A stretch of DNA of 64,000 bases from Cucumis sativus. Its lineage: Eukaryota > Streptophyta > Magnoliopsida > Cucurbitales > Cucurbitaceae. This document shows, piece by piece, positions 51,001 through 61,751 of this stretch (positions are counted from its first letter, which is position 1; the number at the start of each line of letters is the position of its first letter). The notes under the pieces were generated by a model that saw only the letters and a program-made list of their open reading frames with translations, was not told the DNA's origin and made no database searches. The stretch is taken from positions 9,362,001 through 9,426,000 of the forward strand of contig NC_026657.2 in NCBI RefSeq assembly GCF_000004075.3, read 5' to 3'. The position numbers and the translations under genes were made by a program.

Positions 51001-51891
51001 ATTGATGATTGATAACAAAATAATAATAATAATAGCAATAATAAATAAAGAGTGGTTTAGAAGTGAAGCCAACCCTTTTAAATCATTGTTCTCTTCAAAA
51101 TTCCATCCATTTTCTTCAACTTTTTTGTTTCTGTTTGCTATTGTTCTCATTATATCTCCATGGGGACTACTCTTCCAATGAGTTCTCTCCATTATATTTT
51201 TCAGTTATTATTTCCTTTTCCATACTCTCAAATTCATCTTCTTTTTCTAAATAAATCAACAATCCAATACCATATAACAACAAATTCAAAGGAAAAGACG
51301 TTTGTTTGAAGAAAAATCTTAGATTTTCATGGAGTGAACATTTGGACTACCATGTTTGTTTTGAAGTACATATTGTAAAATACTATGACATCTAGAGAGT
51401 TTTGAATATCTTTTTACGGCATGAATTTTCATATTTTATACCTTAAACAACTTTAGATTTGTGTTCTTTTTTATTTTAGATGTATTAATCTTCATTTGCA
51501 TTATATAATTAAAAATTAATAATGTGAATCATATATATCACCTTTTCATATCACAATCAGTCTTATTATTTTTAACAAGATATTCACATTCACACACATT
51601 TAAATTAATATTTATTTGATAAAAAATCTTAAATTATGATATATTATTTTGTAGAGAAAAATAGCATATAAAAATAAAAAAACTGTAATAGTTGACAATT
51701 TAAGTTGGTAGACTCGGTCACACATTTTTCTAATTTTGTAAATATGACTTGATATACAAATACAAATATTTATATACCATAAGTTTTAAAAACAACATAA
51801 TATTAAAAGATTTTAATTTAATAACTAAATATGTGTAATGTACAATTGAAGTTGAATTTTTTAAATTTTGTTTAATACTATAAATTTCTCT

Positions 51892-52089
51892 TGACGTCAT
51901 GCATGACAATGTCGAAAAAAGTTAAATTATTTTAATAAATTACCTAATACCGACGTCGCCTTATGTCACGTTAGAATTGTCAACATTTTTCGACAGAGCC
52001 TCTACGACGTTTGAAAAAGCTTTTTCTCCTGACGTCACTTATTTCGACATCCGTGTTGTGCTTCAAAAAATACACATTTTATTGTAGTG
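51892..52089. mobile_element. CACTA-like transposon terminus with GACGTC-rich subterminal region (possible remnant)
   Basis: The plus strand ends TTTATTGTAGTG at 52089, i.e. CACTACAATAAA on the minus strand, resembling CACTA (En/Spm) ends (CACTACAAGAAA). Inside it TGACGTCA occurs at 51892-51899 and 52030-52037, GACGTC at 51952-51957, CGACGT at 52005-52010, plus an inverted pair TGTCGAAAAA (51910-51919) / TTTTTCGACA (51986-51995). Repeated subterminal words are typical of this superfamily. No matching left end or transposase was found, so it may be a truncated non-autonomous copy. Confidence 0.4.
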
Positions 52090-52652
52090 AAAGGTATTGA
52101 ATGTATCAAGTATATATCATAGGTGTATCAAATTGGATGCCAATAGTGGATTAAGTATATATATATATTAGCAGTGTGTCGAGTGTATCAAATATATATT
52201 AGTGAGACATCAAGATATATTAGGTGTATAAAGTACACCAAGTATATATGAGGTAGTTCATGGGGGTTGAGATTTTTTTTTCCTTTTTCTTTTTAGTAAA
52301 TAAGTTTGATATGAGCCAAAATTTTAAACTTATTTTGGGAAAGAGGTAAGAAGCCTAAAATAATATAAATTGTATTAATCTTAAAATAAAATATGTTATA
52401 GGCCCAAACTATATAAAATAAATAAAAAAAGAATAAATGGAGTAATAGTTAATTAGAAATCCAAATATAGTAGGTTGGTAAATGCAATGGCATTGATTGG
52501 AAAAAGGAAAGAAAGAAGAAAAAGAAAAAAGAAAAAGAAAGTTGAGAAGTTGGATAACCAAACTCGAAGGTTAACCATATTCTACTATTTGTATAGTAGA
52601 GTCATTTAAGAAAGGATGGAAAAAAGAAAAGTGACCAACTACAAAGTACTGT

Positions 52653-52688
52653 CACGCTCACACTCACGCTCACACTCACACTCACACT
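52653..52688. repeat. Hexamer repeat CAC(A/G)CT x6 upstream of ATL gene
   Basis: Six consecutive units, two with G and four with A at the fourth base, ending about 216 bp before the ATL start codon. It is therefore in the promoter or leader. Confidence 0.85.
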
Positions 52689-52904
52689 GAGTCTCCCAGT
52701 TTCCCCTCTTATTTTTAAAACCCCCAATTCCAGCTCATTTCCACTCAACTACTCTTTCCCATTTTTCTCCAAACCAAACCTCATTTATTCCCATTCCCAC
52801 CACCTACTAGGTTTTCCTTTTTGTTCTATTTCTTCGTTTTTTGTTTTTTGTTTTTACCCTTCTTCTTCCATTTCAAGATCTATCCTCCTTCATCCTTCCT
52901 TCCC

Positions 52905-53873
52905 ATGGATTTCTTCACCAAAATCAAAACTTCCCAACATATTCCCCCTTTCCCACCTCCAAATCCTTCCCATTCCAGCTTCCCCATTATCGCCATTGCC
53001 ATTATTGGAATTCTCGTCACTGCTTTTTTGCTTCTCAGCTACTATGTCTTCGTCATCAACTGTTGCCTCAACTGGCACCGCTTCGATCTCATCCGCCGCC
53101 TCTCCCCATCCTCCACCCGCCCTCTCCCCTCCCCCACTGCCTACTCTCCGGCCCTCCACACTCGGGGTCTTGACGAATCCGTCATTAGATCAATCCCTTT
53201 ACTGCATTACAACAAATCAATGCCCAACCACAAAACCTCATCTGAATGCGCTGTTTGTTTGAGTGAATTTCAAGAACATGAGACTGTTCGAATTATTCCC
53301 ATCTGTTCACATCTATTCCACATCGATTGTATCGACATTTGGCTGCAAAATAATCCCAATTGCCCACTTTGTCGCACCACCATTTCTAGCTCTCTTCTGT
53401 TTCATCCATTTCCTCTTCCGAGCTCCTCGCCCGAGGATCCAATCGCCGCCGCAACTGAAAGGGACTTCTTAGTGATTGAATTGGGTGGAATTAGAAACCA
53501 CCCATCTGGCCAATTTTCACAAGAGCGGGCGAATTCAAGGGAATTGCCGGCGGTGAAATTGGAGCAGGGGAAAAAATGGCAGAAGCTTCAGAAGGTGACG
53601 AGTTTAGGGGATGAGTGGATTGACACTAGAGAGAAAGATGAGCAATTTTGTATTCAACCCATTAGACGGTCGGTTTCGATGGACTCGTCGGCGGAACGGC
53701 AGATGTATGTAGCGGTGCAGGCGGCGCTGCAGCAGAGCCGCCATGGGAATGAGGTTAGTCCGGGTGGCGATGGGTGTAATGGGAGAGGGAGAAGGTCTCT
53801 GTTTTCTTTTGGAAATGGGAGAAGTTGTAGAAATGCTGTTCAAGTTCAACCTGTTCGTTTGGAAGAGAATTAA
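52905..53873 (+). CDS. ATL-family RING-H2 E3 ubiquitin ligase (ATL1/ATL16-like)
   Basis: Membrane-anchored E3 ligase of the ATL family. Intronless, 322 residues from the ATG at 52905 (MDFFTKIKTS); the open frame upstream lacks an ATG. A proline-rich N-terminus precedes one membrane segment (about 27-51, FPIIAIAIIGILVTAFLLLSYYVFV) and the conserved NCCLNWHR. The GLD motif is RGLDESVIRSIPLLHY (87-102). The RING-H2 finger has Cys115, Cys118, Cys134, His136, His139, Cys142, Cys153 and Cys156 with the ATL spacing C-x2-C-x15-C-x1-H-x2-H-x2-C-x10-C-x2-C, including Pro132 and Trp147. The C-terminal half holds RRSVSMDSSAERQMYVAVQAALQQ, shared by this subgroup. ATL proteins often act in defence and stress signalling. 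It lies about 2 kb upstream of the ETF-beta gene, as ATL16 does in Arabidopsis. Confidence 0.95.
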   Translation: MDFFTKIKTSQHIPPFPPPNPSHSSFPIIAIAIIGILVTAFLLLSYYVFVINCCLNWHRFDLIRRLSPSSTRPLPSPTAYSPALHTRGLDESVIRSIPLLHYNKSMPNHKTSSECAVCLSEFQEHETVRIIPICSHLFHIDCIDIWLQNNPNCPLCRTTISSSLLFHPFPLPSSSPEDPIAAATERDFLVIELGGIRNHPSGQFSQERANSRELPAVKLEQGKKWQKLQKVTSLGDEWIDTREKDEQFCIQPIRRSVSMDSSAERQMYVAVQAALQQSRHGNEVSPGGDGCNGRGRRSLFSFGNGRSCRNAVQVQPVRLEEN

Positions 53874-55007
53874 GAGTTAGAAAAATTGATTTTTGTTGTG
53901 ATTGATTTACAGATAGAAAGTGTTAGCATTTTCTGAGAAATTCAATCAAAAGATTGATAGCTTTGTATTTTTTAATTGATTTTTCTTCTAAAACCAGCCA
54001 TAATTGTCAAAAATATTACACAAAAGAATGAAGGTAAAGATAGATTGAATTTTCGTTGGCGTAACAATGGTTTAAGTTATGAATGTGATATATATATATA
54101 TATAAAAAAAAAATATATTAGCATGAACACAGTTCAACCTTATGACCTTATTTGCTTATAAGTATTCTTAAAAAGTTATAAGAAAAGTAGGTCAATATTT
54201 TAAACTTTTGTAGGTGTATGGATAACAATTATTTTTGTTGTGATTACAATATCTAAAAAGTAGAATTTGGTCTCTTTAATCAAGTTTGTTGGATGTGGAT
54301 TATGCCTACTTTGCAAGTCCCTATGATTAGGAAAAACATGAATTGCTATCAACCTTTGGTATGTCTCTTATCCTGTTTTGCTACTTTGGGGAACAACATT
54401 TCCACCTCTCTTTCTACATTGTAATATGTAGTGGACAAATTTAATTGGTCCATATAGTCTTATCAATAGGTATTGTATAGGGCCAAAAAATGTCATTTGT
54501 TACAATAAAGGTTATATTGTCTATATTTGTCACTCAAAGTTTAAACTATTGTTTTACTTTTTCTTGTAAGAAAATTAAACCGAAGATAGTACTTTTAGTT
54601 GAACCATTGATAGATTCATATAACTTGAAAATGTAAATCAAGACAAATGCCTTAATTAAAATAAAATCTTTAATGATATTTTCACCGGTTTTCTTCTCCT
54701 AACAATAAATTAAAATTAAGATCAATGCACTTCATATGAAATTACTTTTAAAATAATTTATATTATAATTGAGAAATTAGAAGCAAAATGTTTGCAGCAG
54801 AAATATATAAGTAAAAGCTTAAAAAATAAACACTTTTAAGAATTATGTACCAACCAATAAAATGGTTACAAAGTCTTAACCAAAGTGGTTCCAATAAAAA
54901 TGAAATTCCTGAAACCACTTATTTGAAAAGTAGTCATGCAACTTAAAAAGCAGAAGTTGGTAATTCGTATTATTCTGTTGAATGATTACCTTAGAGCCGA
55001 GGAGGAA

Positions 55008-55067
55008 TGGGCCACTTAATGCCCACTAAGGAACCATCCAAATCCCTTCGTTTTTCAATTCGGCCCA
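55008..55067. promoter_or_regulatory. Site II motifs upstream of ETF-beta gene
   Basis: TGGGCC (55008-55013) and GGCCCA (55062-55067) flank a GCCCAC word, about 800 bp before the ETF-beta ATG. Site II elements are common in nuclear genes for mitochondrial proteins, but the distance weakens the link. Confidence 0.3.
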
Positions 55068-55144
55068 AACGATTCACTTGTTTGTTTTTATTACATGAAA
55101 ATTTGTTAATATTTTAATAGTTTTTTAATTGAACTTTTACACAC

Positions 55145-55168
55145 AATAATAATAATAATAATAATAAT
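55145..55168. repeat. (AAT)8 microsatellite
   Basis: Eight uninterrupted AAT units in the intergenic region upstream of the ETF-beta gene. Confidence 0.9.
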
Positions 55169-55872
55169 GAAAACATATCAAACTAGTACTTGCTACTTAA
55201 GTATCCAATCTAAAATGAAATGAATTTCAATATAATATCGATCTAATCATTTTTTAAATTTCTCTCACCCAATTATAATTAAACTTCTTTAAATTTTTAA
55301 ACGTGTTGATTGGACTTAGTCGGTGAATGTTCCGCGTGTTTGACAAAAGTGAAAACATAGAAAGAGTGATAGAGAAGATATTTGGAAAAAATCTACTTTA
55401 GGTCTTGGATTAGATTTTTCTAATATATCAAAATATGCTTAGCTTAACCATAATTGAGTGAAATGTTGAAACTTGAAATCTAATGATTTTATTTAAAAGA
55501 AAATACTTTAACCAATTTAATTTTAATTGTATGTTTTGAAATCAATCAAACAAATATCACCAACAAAGTTGAGATCAAAAAGTTCCTTTTGTCCTTAAAA
55601 TTGGAAAAAAAAATGGTTTAAATGTTTTGATGAAGGCCAAAATTAATTTAGTAGTTGATATGATTTTTCTACAAGAAAATGAATGAAAAGAAACAAAAGG
55701 AATAGAGAAAGGTTGCTTCCGCAAATTAAAGACTAAAGCCGTTTTGTTTGCTTTACTCTACAAAGAGAGACTTGAGCAGCTTCTCTTCTTCTACAATAAC
55801 CTGCGTGCCAATCTCGAACTACCCACCAGAAGCCAACAACCATTCTTAGCAATACACAATACAACGATCGAG

Positions 55873-58151
55873 ATGAAGATCATGGTCGCCATTAAGCGAG
55901 TCGTCGATTACGCCGTCAAAATCCGTGTTAAACCGGACAGAGTAAGATCCCAACTCATCAATTCTTCGTTACTTTCGAAATTTTCATCTTCTTTGATTCA
56001 TTTTTGGTAGAAGACGACTCACCCCTTTTCTGAAAATTACAAAATTAGACGGGGGTTGAGACCCAGAACGTCAAAATGTCGATGAACCCCTTTTGCGAGA
56101 TTGCAATCGAGGAAGCTCTGCGTATCAAGGAGGCTGGCTTGGCCTCTGAGGTTGTGGCGGTCAGCATGGGCCCGGTTCAGTGCGTCGACACTCTCAGGAC
56201 GGGCCTTGCGATGGGCGCTGACAGGGGCATTCATGTGGAAGCCACTGCACCCCTTTATCCTCTATCTGTTGCGAAGATTTTGAAGGCCCTTGTTGAGGTT
56301 GAGAAGCCTGGCCTTCTTTTACTAGGGAAACAGGTTTGCTTTTATCCATCCTTCGATTTGTGAACTAATTTTTAGTGATGGCAGATTGAATTGAATTTTG
56401 AGTACTGGGGATTAGTTGTTCTCTTGTAGTTGATTGGGGTTTTTATGATAATTTTGGGGATCTTGAACTATGCCCACTATATTAATTGAACCTTTACTTC
56501 TCGTATTGGGGTTTTTATTTCTGTTGTACATTTTCTGGTGGTGATTGATACGAGACTGAGTTTTGTATCATGTTCTAGAATAGTTTGTTTTGATTAAGAT
56601 GGTACATTACAAAAAAATGTGACATTGGTTGACAAACCCAGGAACTGTTGGCATTTTTTCGAGCCTATGTGGTTTTCATCTTTTGGCGAAGTTTCTTCAG
56701 CTTAACATAAAAACGAATACCAAATTCAGTTGTGATGTGAACATAGTACCATTAGTTAGAAATAGGAAATAATTTTTGCATGGAATCTTTTGGATAGAAT
56801 TCAATAGTAAACTATCCAGAGTTTGTTGCAAAATAGACGATATCATAGTCTTGTAGAAATATAGGGGGGTTCGTTATCCTAAAATTTGTTTGCTTGGACC
56901 ATTTACATGATGGGTTATGACACGATGTTGGGGAATATGACGTTGGAATTTGGGATTGTGGGGTTTGGTAATTTGTTCTTCGTGTATATTGTTATCCGTT
57001 TTCATCTTTCTTTAACTGCAATATCTAACGTGAAAGGAGACTTATTGTCCAATCTGACTCTGGACTTGCAGGCTATTGATGATGATTGTAATCAAACGGG
57101 GCAGATGGTTGCAGGTCTTCTGAACTGGCCTCAAGGGACTTTTGCTTCGAAGGTTAGCTTCTCAAGCATATACATTTTACGATTTAGGGAACAACTTAGA
57201 AGGAAAATGGCGTAAAACTAACTAGGCATAAGAGGAATTGTTGGCATGATACGTACAATACAATAATAAGTATACTTCGTTGAGTACTTTTTGAGATGCT
57301 AGCTCCAACATCCACTGTTTACTTCATTAAGTACTTTGAGGCAGACTCTCAATTTACACAATGTCTTTCCTATAGTAGTCAAGCACTTTAATGTTTATGC
57401 TGGTCCTTCCCTTGTTAGTTTATTTTGAGCAGCTACTAAGAAACTTTTAAGAAACTAACAGATATGGACCACCATGGGTTGGGATTGACTCATTTGTAGA
57501 TTCAGATACTTCTTAGATGGTGAATTCAAACCAGTTTGCATGTATATAATCTCTTGAGATTTATTTGTGCCAAATGTACCCACTCAGGACTAGGCAGTTG
57601 TGTTGGACTAGACGGTATATGTTGTCTCTTCTCAAAATTGTTTTAAGCTTTATTCGACTTCCGGCACATATTATCTGTGTATTTATTATTTATAATTATA
57701 ACCTCACTTAGATTTTGCAAACAAGTGTCAGTAGGATATGAGAATGATAATCTGCTTCTCTCCATTTTATATTGCTAGAGATCACTTTGCCTACTGTATG
57801 GAGAAAATGTTTATATGACACTGATCCGCGTTTCCAGTAGGTTGTGATAGACAAGGAGAAGCAGGAAGTGACAGTAGACAGAGAAGTGGATGATGGTCTC
57901 GAGACTCTTTGTTTGAACTTACCAGCCGTAATCACGTTAGTTTCTTGCATTTACACAATATCTTTACCTTTTATAGACATGTATAGGTCCAACTTGATAA
58001 TTTGAAATGTTGATCTTTTAGGATTAGATTTTCTTCTCCTCGAGCTCGAAAATGGCTTGAAATATTGATCCAGAAAACTACTAACTATTTGCATTTTCAA
58101 AGTAAATTTAACAGTTTTCCAAGGATGTATGCAAATTTTAACAACCAGAAC

Positions 58152-58182
<31 letters not shown>

Positions 58183-58498
58183 GAACAGAACTCATCCTTT
58201 AGAAATCTATGAAACACCATAGATGTCAATATCTTGAACCAAGGAACTCATTGCTTTTTGGTTGTTATGCAGAACTGATTTGAGGCTGAATCAACCGAGG
58301 TATGCTACGCTCCCGAACATAATGAAAGCGAAGTCAAAACCCATAAAGAAGTTCACTCCACAGGAATTAAATGTGGATGTGAAGCCTGATCTAGAGGTCG
58401 TCGAAGTAACGGAACCTCCAAAAAGAAAAGCGGGTATCATACTGTCATCTGTTGATGAACTGATTGACAAACTAAAAAATGAAGCCCATGTCATTTGA
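55873..58498 (+). CDS. ETFB: Electron transfer flavoprotein subunit beta, mitochondrial
   Basis: Beta subunit of the FAD/AMP-binding ETF heterodimer of the mitochondrial matrix. It passes electrons from acyl-CoA and branched-chain amino-acid dehydrogenases to ETF:ubiquinone oxidoreductase. Five exons: 55873-55941, 56049-56333, 57072-57152, 57841-57935 and 58273-58498, all GT-AG, giving 251 residues. Conserved blocks are [18 protein letters not shown] (5-22), [43 protein letters not shown], the ETF-beta signature [21 protein letters not shown] (157-177) and [12 protein letters not shown]. The protein starts directly at the conserved core, with no cleavable presequence, as in other ETF-beta proteins. 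The fourth exon follows a CAGTAG tandem acceptor; only the second AG keeps the frame open. A poly-purine AAAAG tract lies in the last intron. Confidence 0.97.
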
Positions 58499-59803
58499 TC
58501 ATTTGATCTCTCTCCTTTTCTAATCCATTTACGTATTCAGGATGCAAATAAATACAGTATGAAAATTATAATTCAAGTTGAATAACATGATTTCTGTTTC
58601 CCCTCATCCTTAGCCAATGAATTTCCCTGTTTTGATTCTTAGACTGAACTATTTGGTTTACTTTTGCTATTAAATTGCTAGAACAGTGTGGGACTGTAAT
58701 AGCAAATAAGGCACTTGGGTTGGGCTGTGATGTGTAAGAAACATGAAAATTATTATTAACAAATTGTGAAAAAAATAAGTACTATTTTAAAAAAACCAAG
58801 CTTAAACTTTTTATCTTCAAGAATTTATTTATTTTAGTTCAAATATTTTTCCCTTTAATGAAATGTTTTTTTTTTTCTTCCTATAAAAGGAGAATGATGA
58901 TTTTTGAATGTTGAATGTTTATCTTAACCTATGATATTCAATGTCATTGGAACAGTTGCATATATTTAAAGATAGGCTCCTAATACCATATTTATTTCAC
59001 TCATAAAATCACATGGGAAAATGACATTATTTATTGAAAATGGTGACTTTATTTATTTCTTTATGGCCAAAACAAACACCAACTCTTATCCATCCAACTT
59101 ACAGTTTTCTTTTTCTATTTTATTTATAAATAGTACAAGCTAAAATTATTGTTATCACTGTAAAGATAAAGATAGTTAGTATTATCATGTATTAAAATAA
59201 TTTATCTTCCGTTGTATTGTACTAAATAACATGTAGGTAGGTTTAGAGTCAATGAGTATGAGCTCTTCGTATTCTTCACAATTATAACAATGATGAGCGA
59301 TCAAACCATCCATACTTTATACTAAATACTCCATATTGGGATAAGATTACCCTATAAAACATTGTGATCTCTTGATTTATTTCGGTGCATGAAGATTGAT
59401 GTGAGGGGTTTCAAAAGTAAAGATAATTTTTTTTTTAAAAAAAAAGAAAAAGTAGAGAGCATATTCCATTTGGAGTGAATGGAAGAGAAGAATTATCTGT
59501 AAAAAACAGAAAAAGAAATTTGGAGTGGGGTTGTAGAATTTGGCGATGTTGGTGAGCACAGCGGAAGAGACAATGATCCCTCAACACGGCGGCGGTTAAT
59601 CCATATTCCTTCTCCCAAAAAAGTTGAATTTTTTTACACGTGTTTCTTTATCACTGGATGTTCTAATCCCCCCTCATCGTTGTTTTTTTCTCTCCCAATT
59701 TTCCATTCCCTAATTTTCCCCAATCTCTTCGATGGCCTAATGGGACTGAAATTGGAAGAAGAGGTACGGCGTTGGACGACCCTTTGATTTCAGATCACAT
59801 CAC
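58499..59803. other. Intergenic region and bHLH promoter/leader
   Basis: ETF-beta 3' flank, AT-rich spacer, then from about 59560 a more GC-balanced promoter/leader for the bHLH gene with a G-box at 59637. The open frames here are low-complexity and not credible. Confidence 0.6.
59637..59642. promoter_or_regulatory. G-box in bHLH gene promoter
   Basis: CACGTG within ACACGTGT, about 165 bp upstream of the ATG at 59804. It is a bHLH/bZIP binding site, so autoregulation is possible. Confidence 0.4.
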
Positions 59804-61751
59804 ATGGATCCCTTAGAGGATTCTAGTTGTTGGGATTTTCTCGATTGCTCCTTCTTCCCCGACGCCGACAATCTTATTAACCCTTCACTCCATCCTTTCT
59901 GGCCTCCTAATCATTCCAGGCAATCATTCCTCAACACCCATTTTTGCATTCTCCCTTTCCTCTTCTCTTTTACTCTCTTCTTTCATTATACGAACCACTT
60001 CACGAATTTGGGCTTTTCGTTTCATTTGCAGGAGGGATTCTTTAGCGGATACTGATGTTTCAGCCGGTCATCTCGAATCTGAAGAAAATGATTGTTCCAG
60101 GAAGAGGTAGTTTTTTTTGTCTGTACCGATATTGTACCAGATAATACCATTTTACTTTCCTGAATTCTGCTTTCTCATTTTGGATGTTGCTTAACTCTTT
60201 TCAGTTGGAATTTGGAAATTAGCCATCTTTTGTGATAATTAAGTTTTATCTTTCTAGTAATGTTTTTGAAGCTTTTCATTGGTTGTTTTTCCTTTATGTT
60301 TATCTGTGATTTTCCTACTTGAAATAATTCTCAGGGCGCGAGATGGGTCGTGCGCTGGAGCATCTTCAAAAGCTTGTCGTGAGAGGTTACGGAGGGAGAA
60401 ATTAAATGATAGGCAAGCATTTTCTGTTATCCGACACATTTGTAATTCTATATGCTTCTTTTCTACTATCTTGTTTGATGATGATGATGATGGGGGGATA
60501 AGCCTAATGGTATTTATGATATGTGTATGAATTTATTTTGCTATTCAAACGGGAGTTCAAGGGTGCAATCACTTGTTTAGACGATGAGTCAATTCTTCTC
60601 TCAGTTGTTACAAGGACATATAGTCAAGTGTAAAGCTTTCCTTTCGTTGGTAATTTGTGCAGGTTTCTAGATTTAAGCATTGCTTTAGAACCTAGTAGAC
60701 ATACCAAAACTAACAAGCCGGCTATACTTGATGATGCCATTAGAGTGTTAAATCAACTTAAGAATGAAGCCGAAGAACTCAAACAAACAAATGAAAAGTT
60801 GCGAGAAGAAGTGGAGAGTTTAAAGGTTAGTTATCGTGTAAGAAAGCTAATCAGCTTCATATTATCTTTGAGTGCTGCTAGAGTATCGATATTCTAATCT
60901 TGACATTACCTTTTTTCAATTAAAATTTTGCACTTTTCTTAATGTAAATAATTTGCAAATCATGAAGCTTTACTCTCTGTACCAAAGGCCGCTGCTTTTG
61001 ATCTCATGCTTCCTTAATATTTTTATGTTTTCTTAAAGGAGCTATATCTTTAATGAATTCCCATTAGTGCAATTGTGCCTCTTGCATGAACTGCTTCTCA
61101 GTGCGATTATGCTATTTTTTGGTATAGCTATAGATCCCTCGCACACTTCTTGTGTTTGAGATTATTTTTTGATATATTTTCTTCAAACTTGTATTCTATG
61201 ATTGTACCTAATACAAAAACTTTCATGATATTTAGTTAAATGTCAAAAAGGAAAATTTGAAGATATTGTGAAGTATTGGAATCAGTGTGTATTTTGTAAT
61301 GAAGACATGGTATCCCCCCTCCCCACTCGAAAGTACTCTTCAGAATACCACTCCAAACAGTTAAAACTTAAAAGGAAAGTAAATCCATTTGTACTTGCAT
61401 GCCATTGTCACAAACTAAAACAGATATTGATGCGTTTCAATGATTTGGTTATCCTATCTTCTTCTTTTAACATAAATTTTGGTTGCATAAATTGTTCAAC
61501 AGGCAGAGAAGAATGATCTTCGGAAAGAGAAAATAATTCTAAAAGAAGACAAGGAAAAAATGGAACAACAGTTGAAATCTATAGCCATTCCATCTCCAGG
61601 GCTTATACCTGGTCATCCAGCTGCATATCATGCTGCTTCAGGTAAGATGGCTGTTTTTCCTGGTTATGGTTTGATCCCAATGTGGCAATATCTTCCTCCA
61701 TCAATACGAGATACATCTCAAGATCATGAGCTCAGGCCCCCTGCTGCTTAG
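59804..61751 (+). CDS. Subgroup IVc bHLH transcription factor (bHLH34/bHLH104-like, iron-deficiency regulator)
   Basis: Nuclear bHLH factor of subgroup IVc, whose members activate group-Ib bHLH genes when iron is low. Exons: 59804-59919, 60032-60106, 60335-60412, 60663-60825 and 61503-61751, giving 226 residues. Introns 1 and 3 begin with GC (CCAG|GCAATC and ATAG|GCAAGC); introns 2 and 4 begin with GT. Phases match at every junction, yielding ENDCSRKRARDGS, KACRERLRREKLNDRFLDLSIALEP (basic region to helix 1) and KTNKPAILDDAIRVLNQL (loop/helix 2). A leucine-zipper-like coiled coil runs to about residue 170, and the subgroup tail DTSQDHELRPPAA closes the protein. The N-terminal acidic region (MDPLEDSSCWDFLDC) is shorter than in Arabidopsis bHLH104. 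Gene order next to the CASPL5 gene favours bHLH34. Confidence 0.93.

Larger units (their letters stand above)
45760..52640. other. Intergenic region between third ERF gene and ATL gene
   Basis: About 6.9 kb without a recognised coding gene. It includes a short perfect hairpin (46729-46770), a promoter-like island (47783-48093), a pyrimidine-rich stretch (49130-49350) whose open frames look spurious, and a CACTA-like transposon end (51892-52089). Confidence 0.55.
53874..55872. other. Intergenic region, ATL 3' flank and ETF-beta promoter
   Basis: No gene recognised. An AT tract lies at 54090-54120, an (AAT)8 microsatellite at 55145-55168 and site II motifs at 55008-55067. The last 150 or so bases are probably the ETF-beta leader. 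Confidence 0.6.

Noticed and set aside
52821-52904. Upstream extension of the ATL frame (28 extra codons)
   Set aside because: No ATG in the extension; the segment is a T-rich leader, and the ATG at 52905 matches ATL1/ATL16 N-termini.
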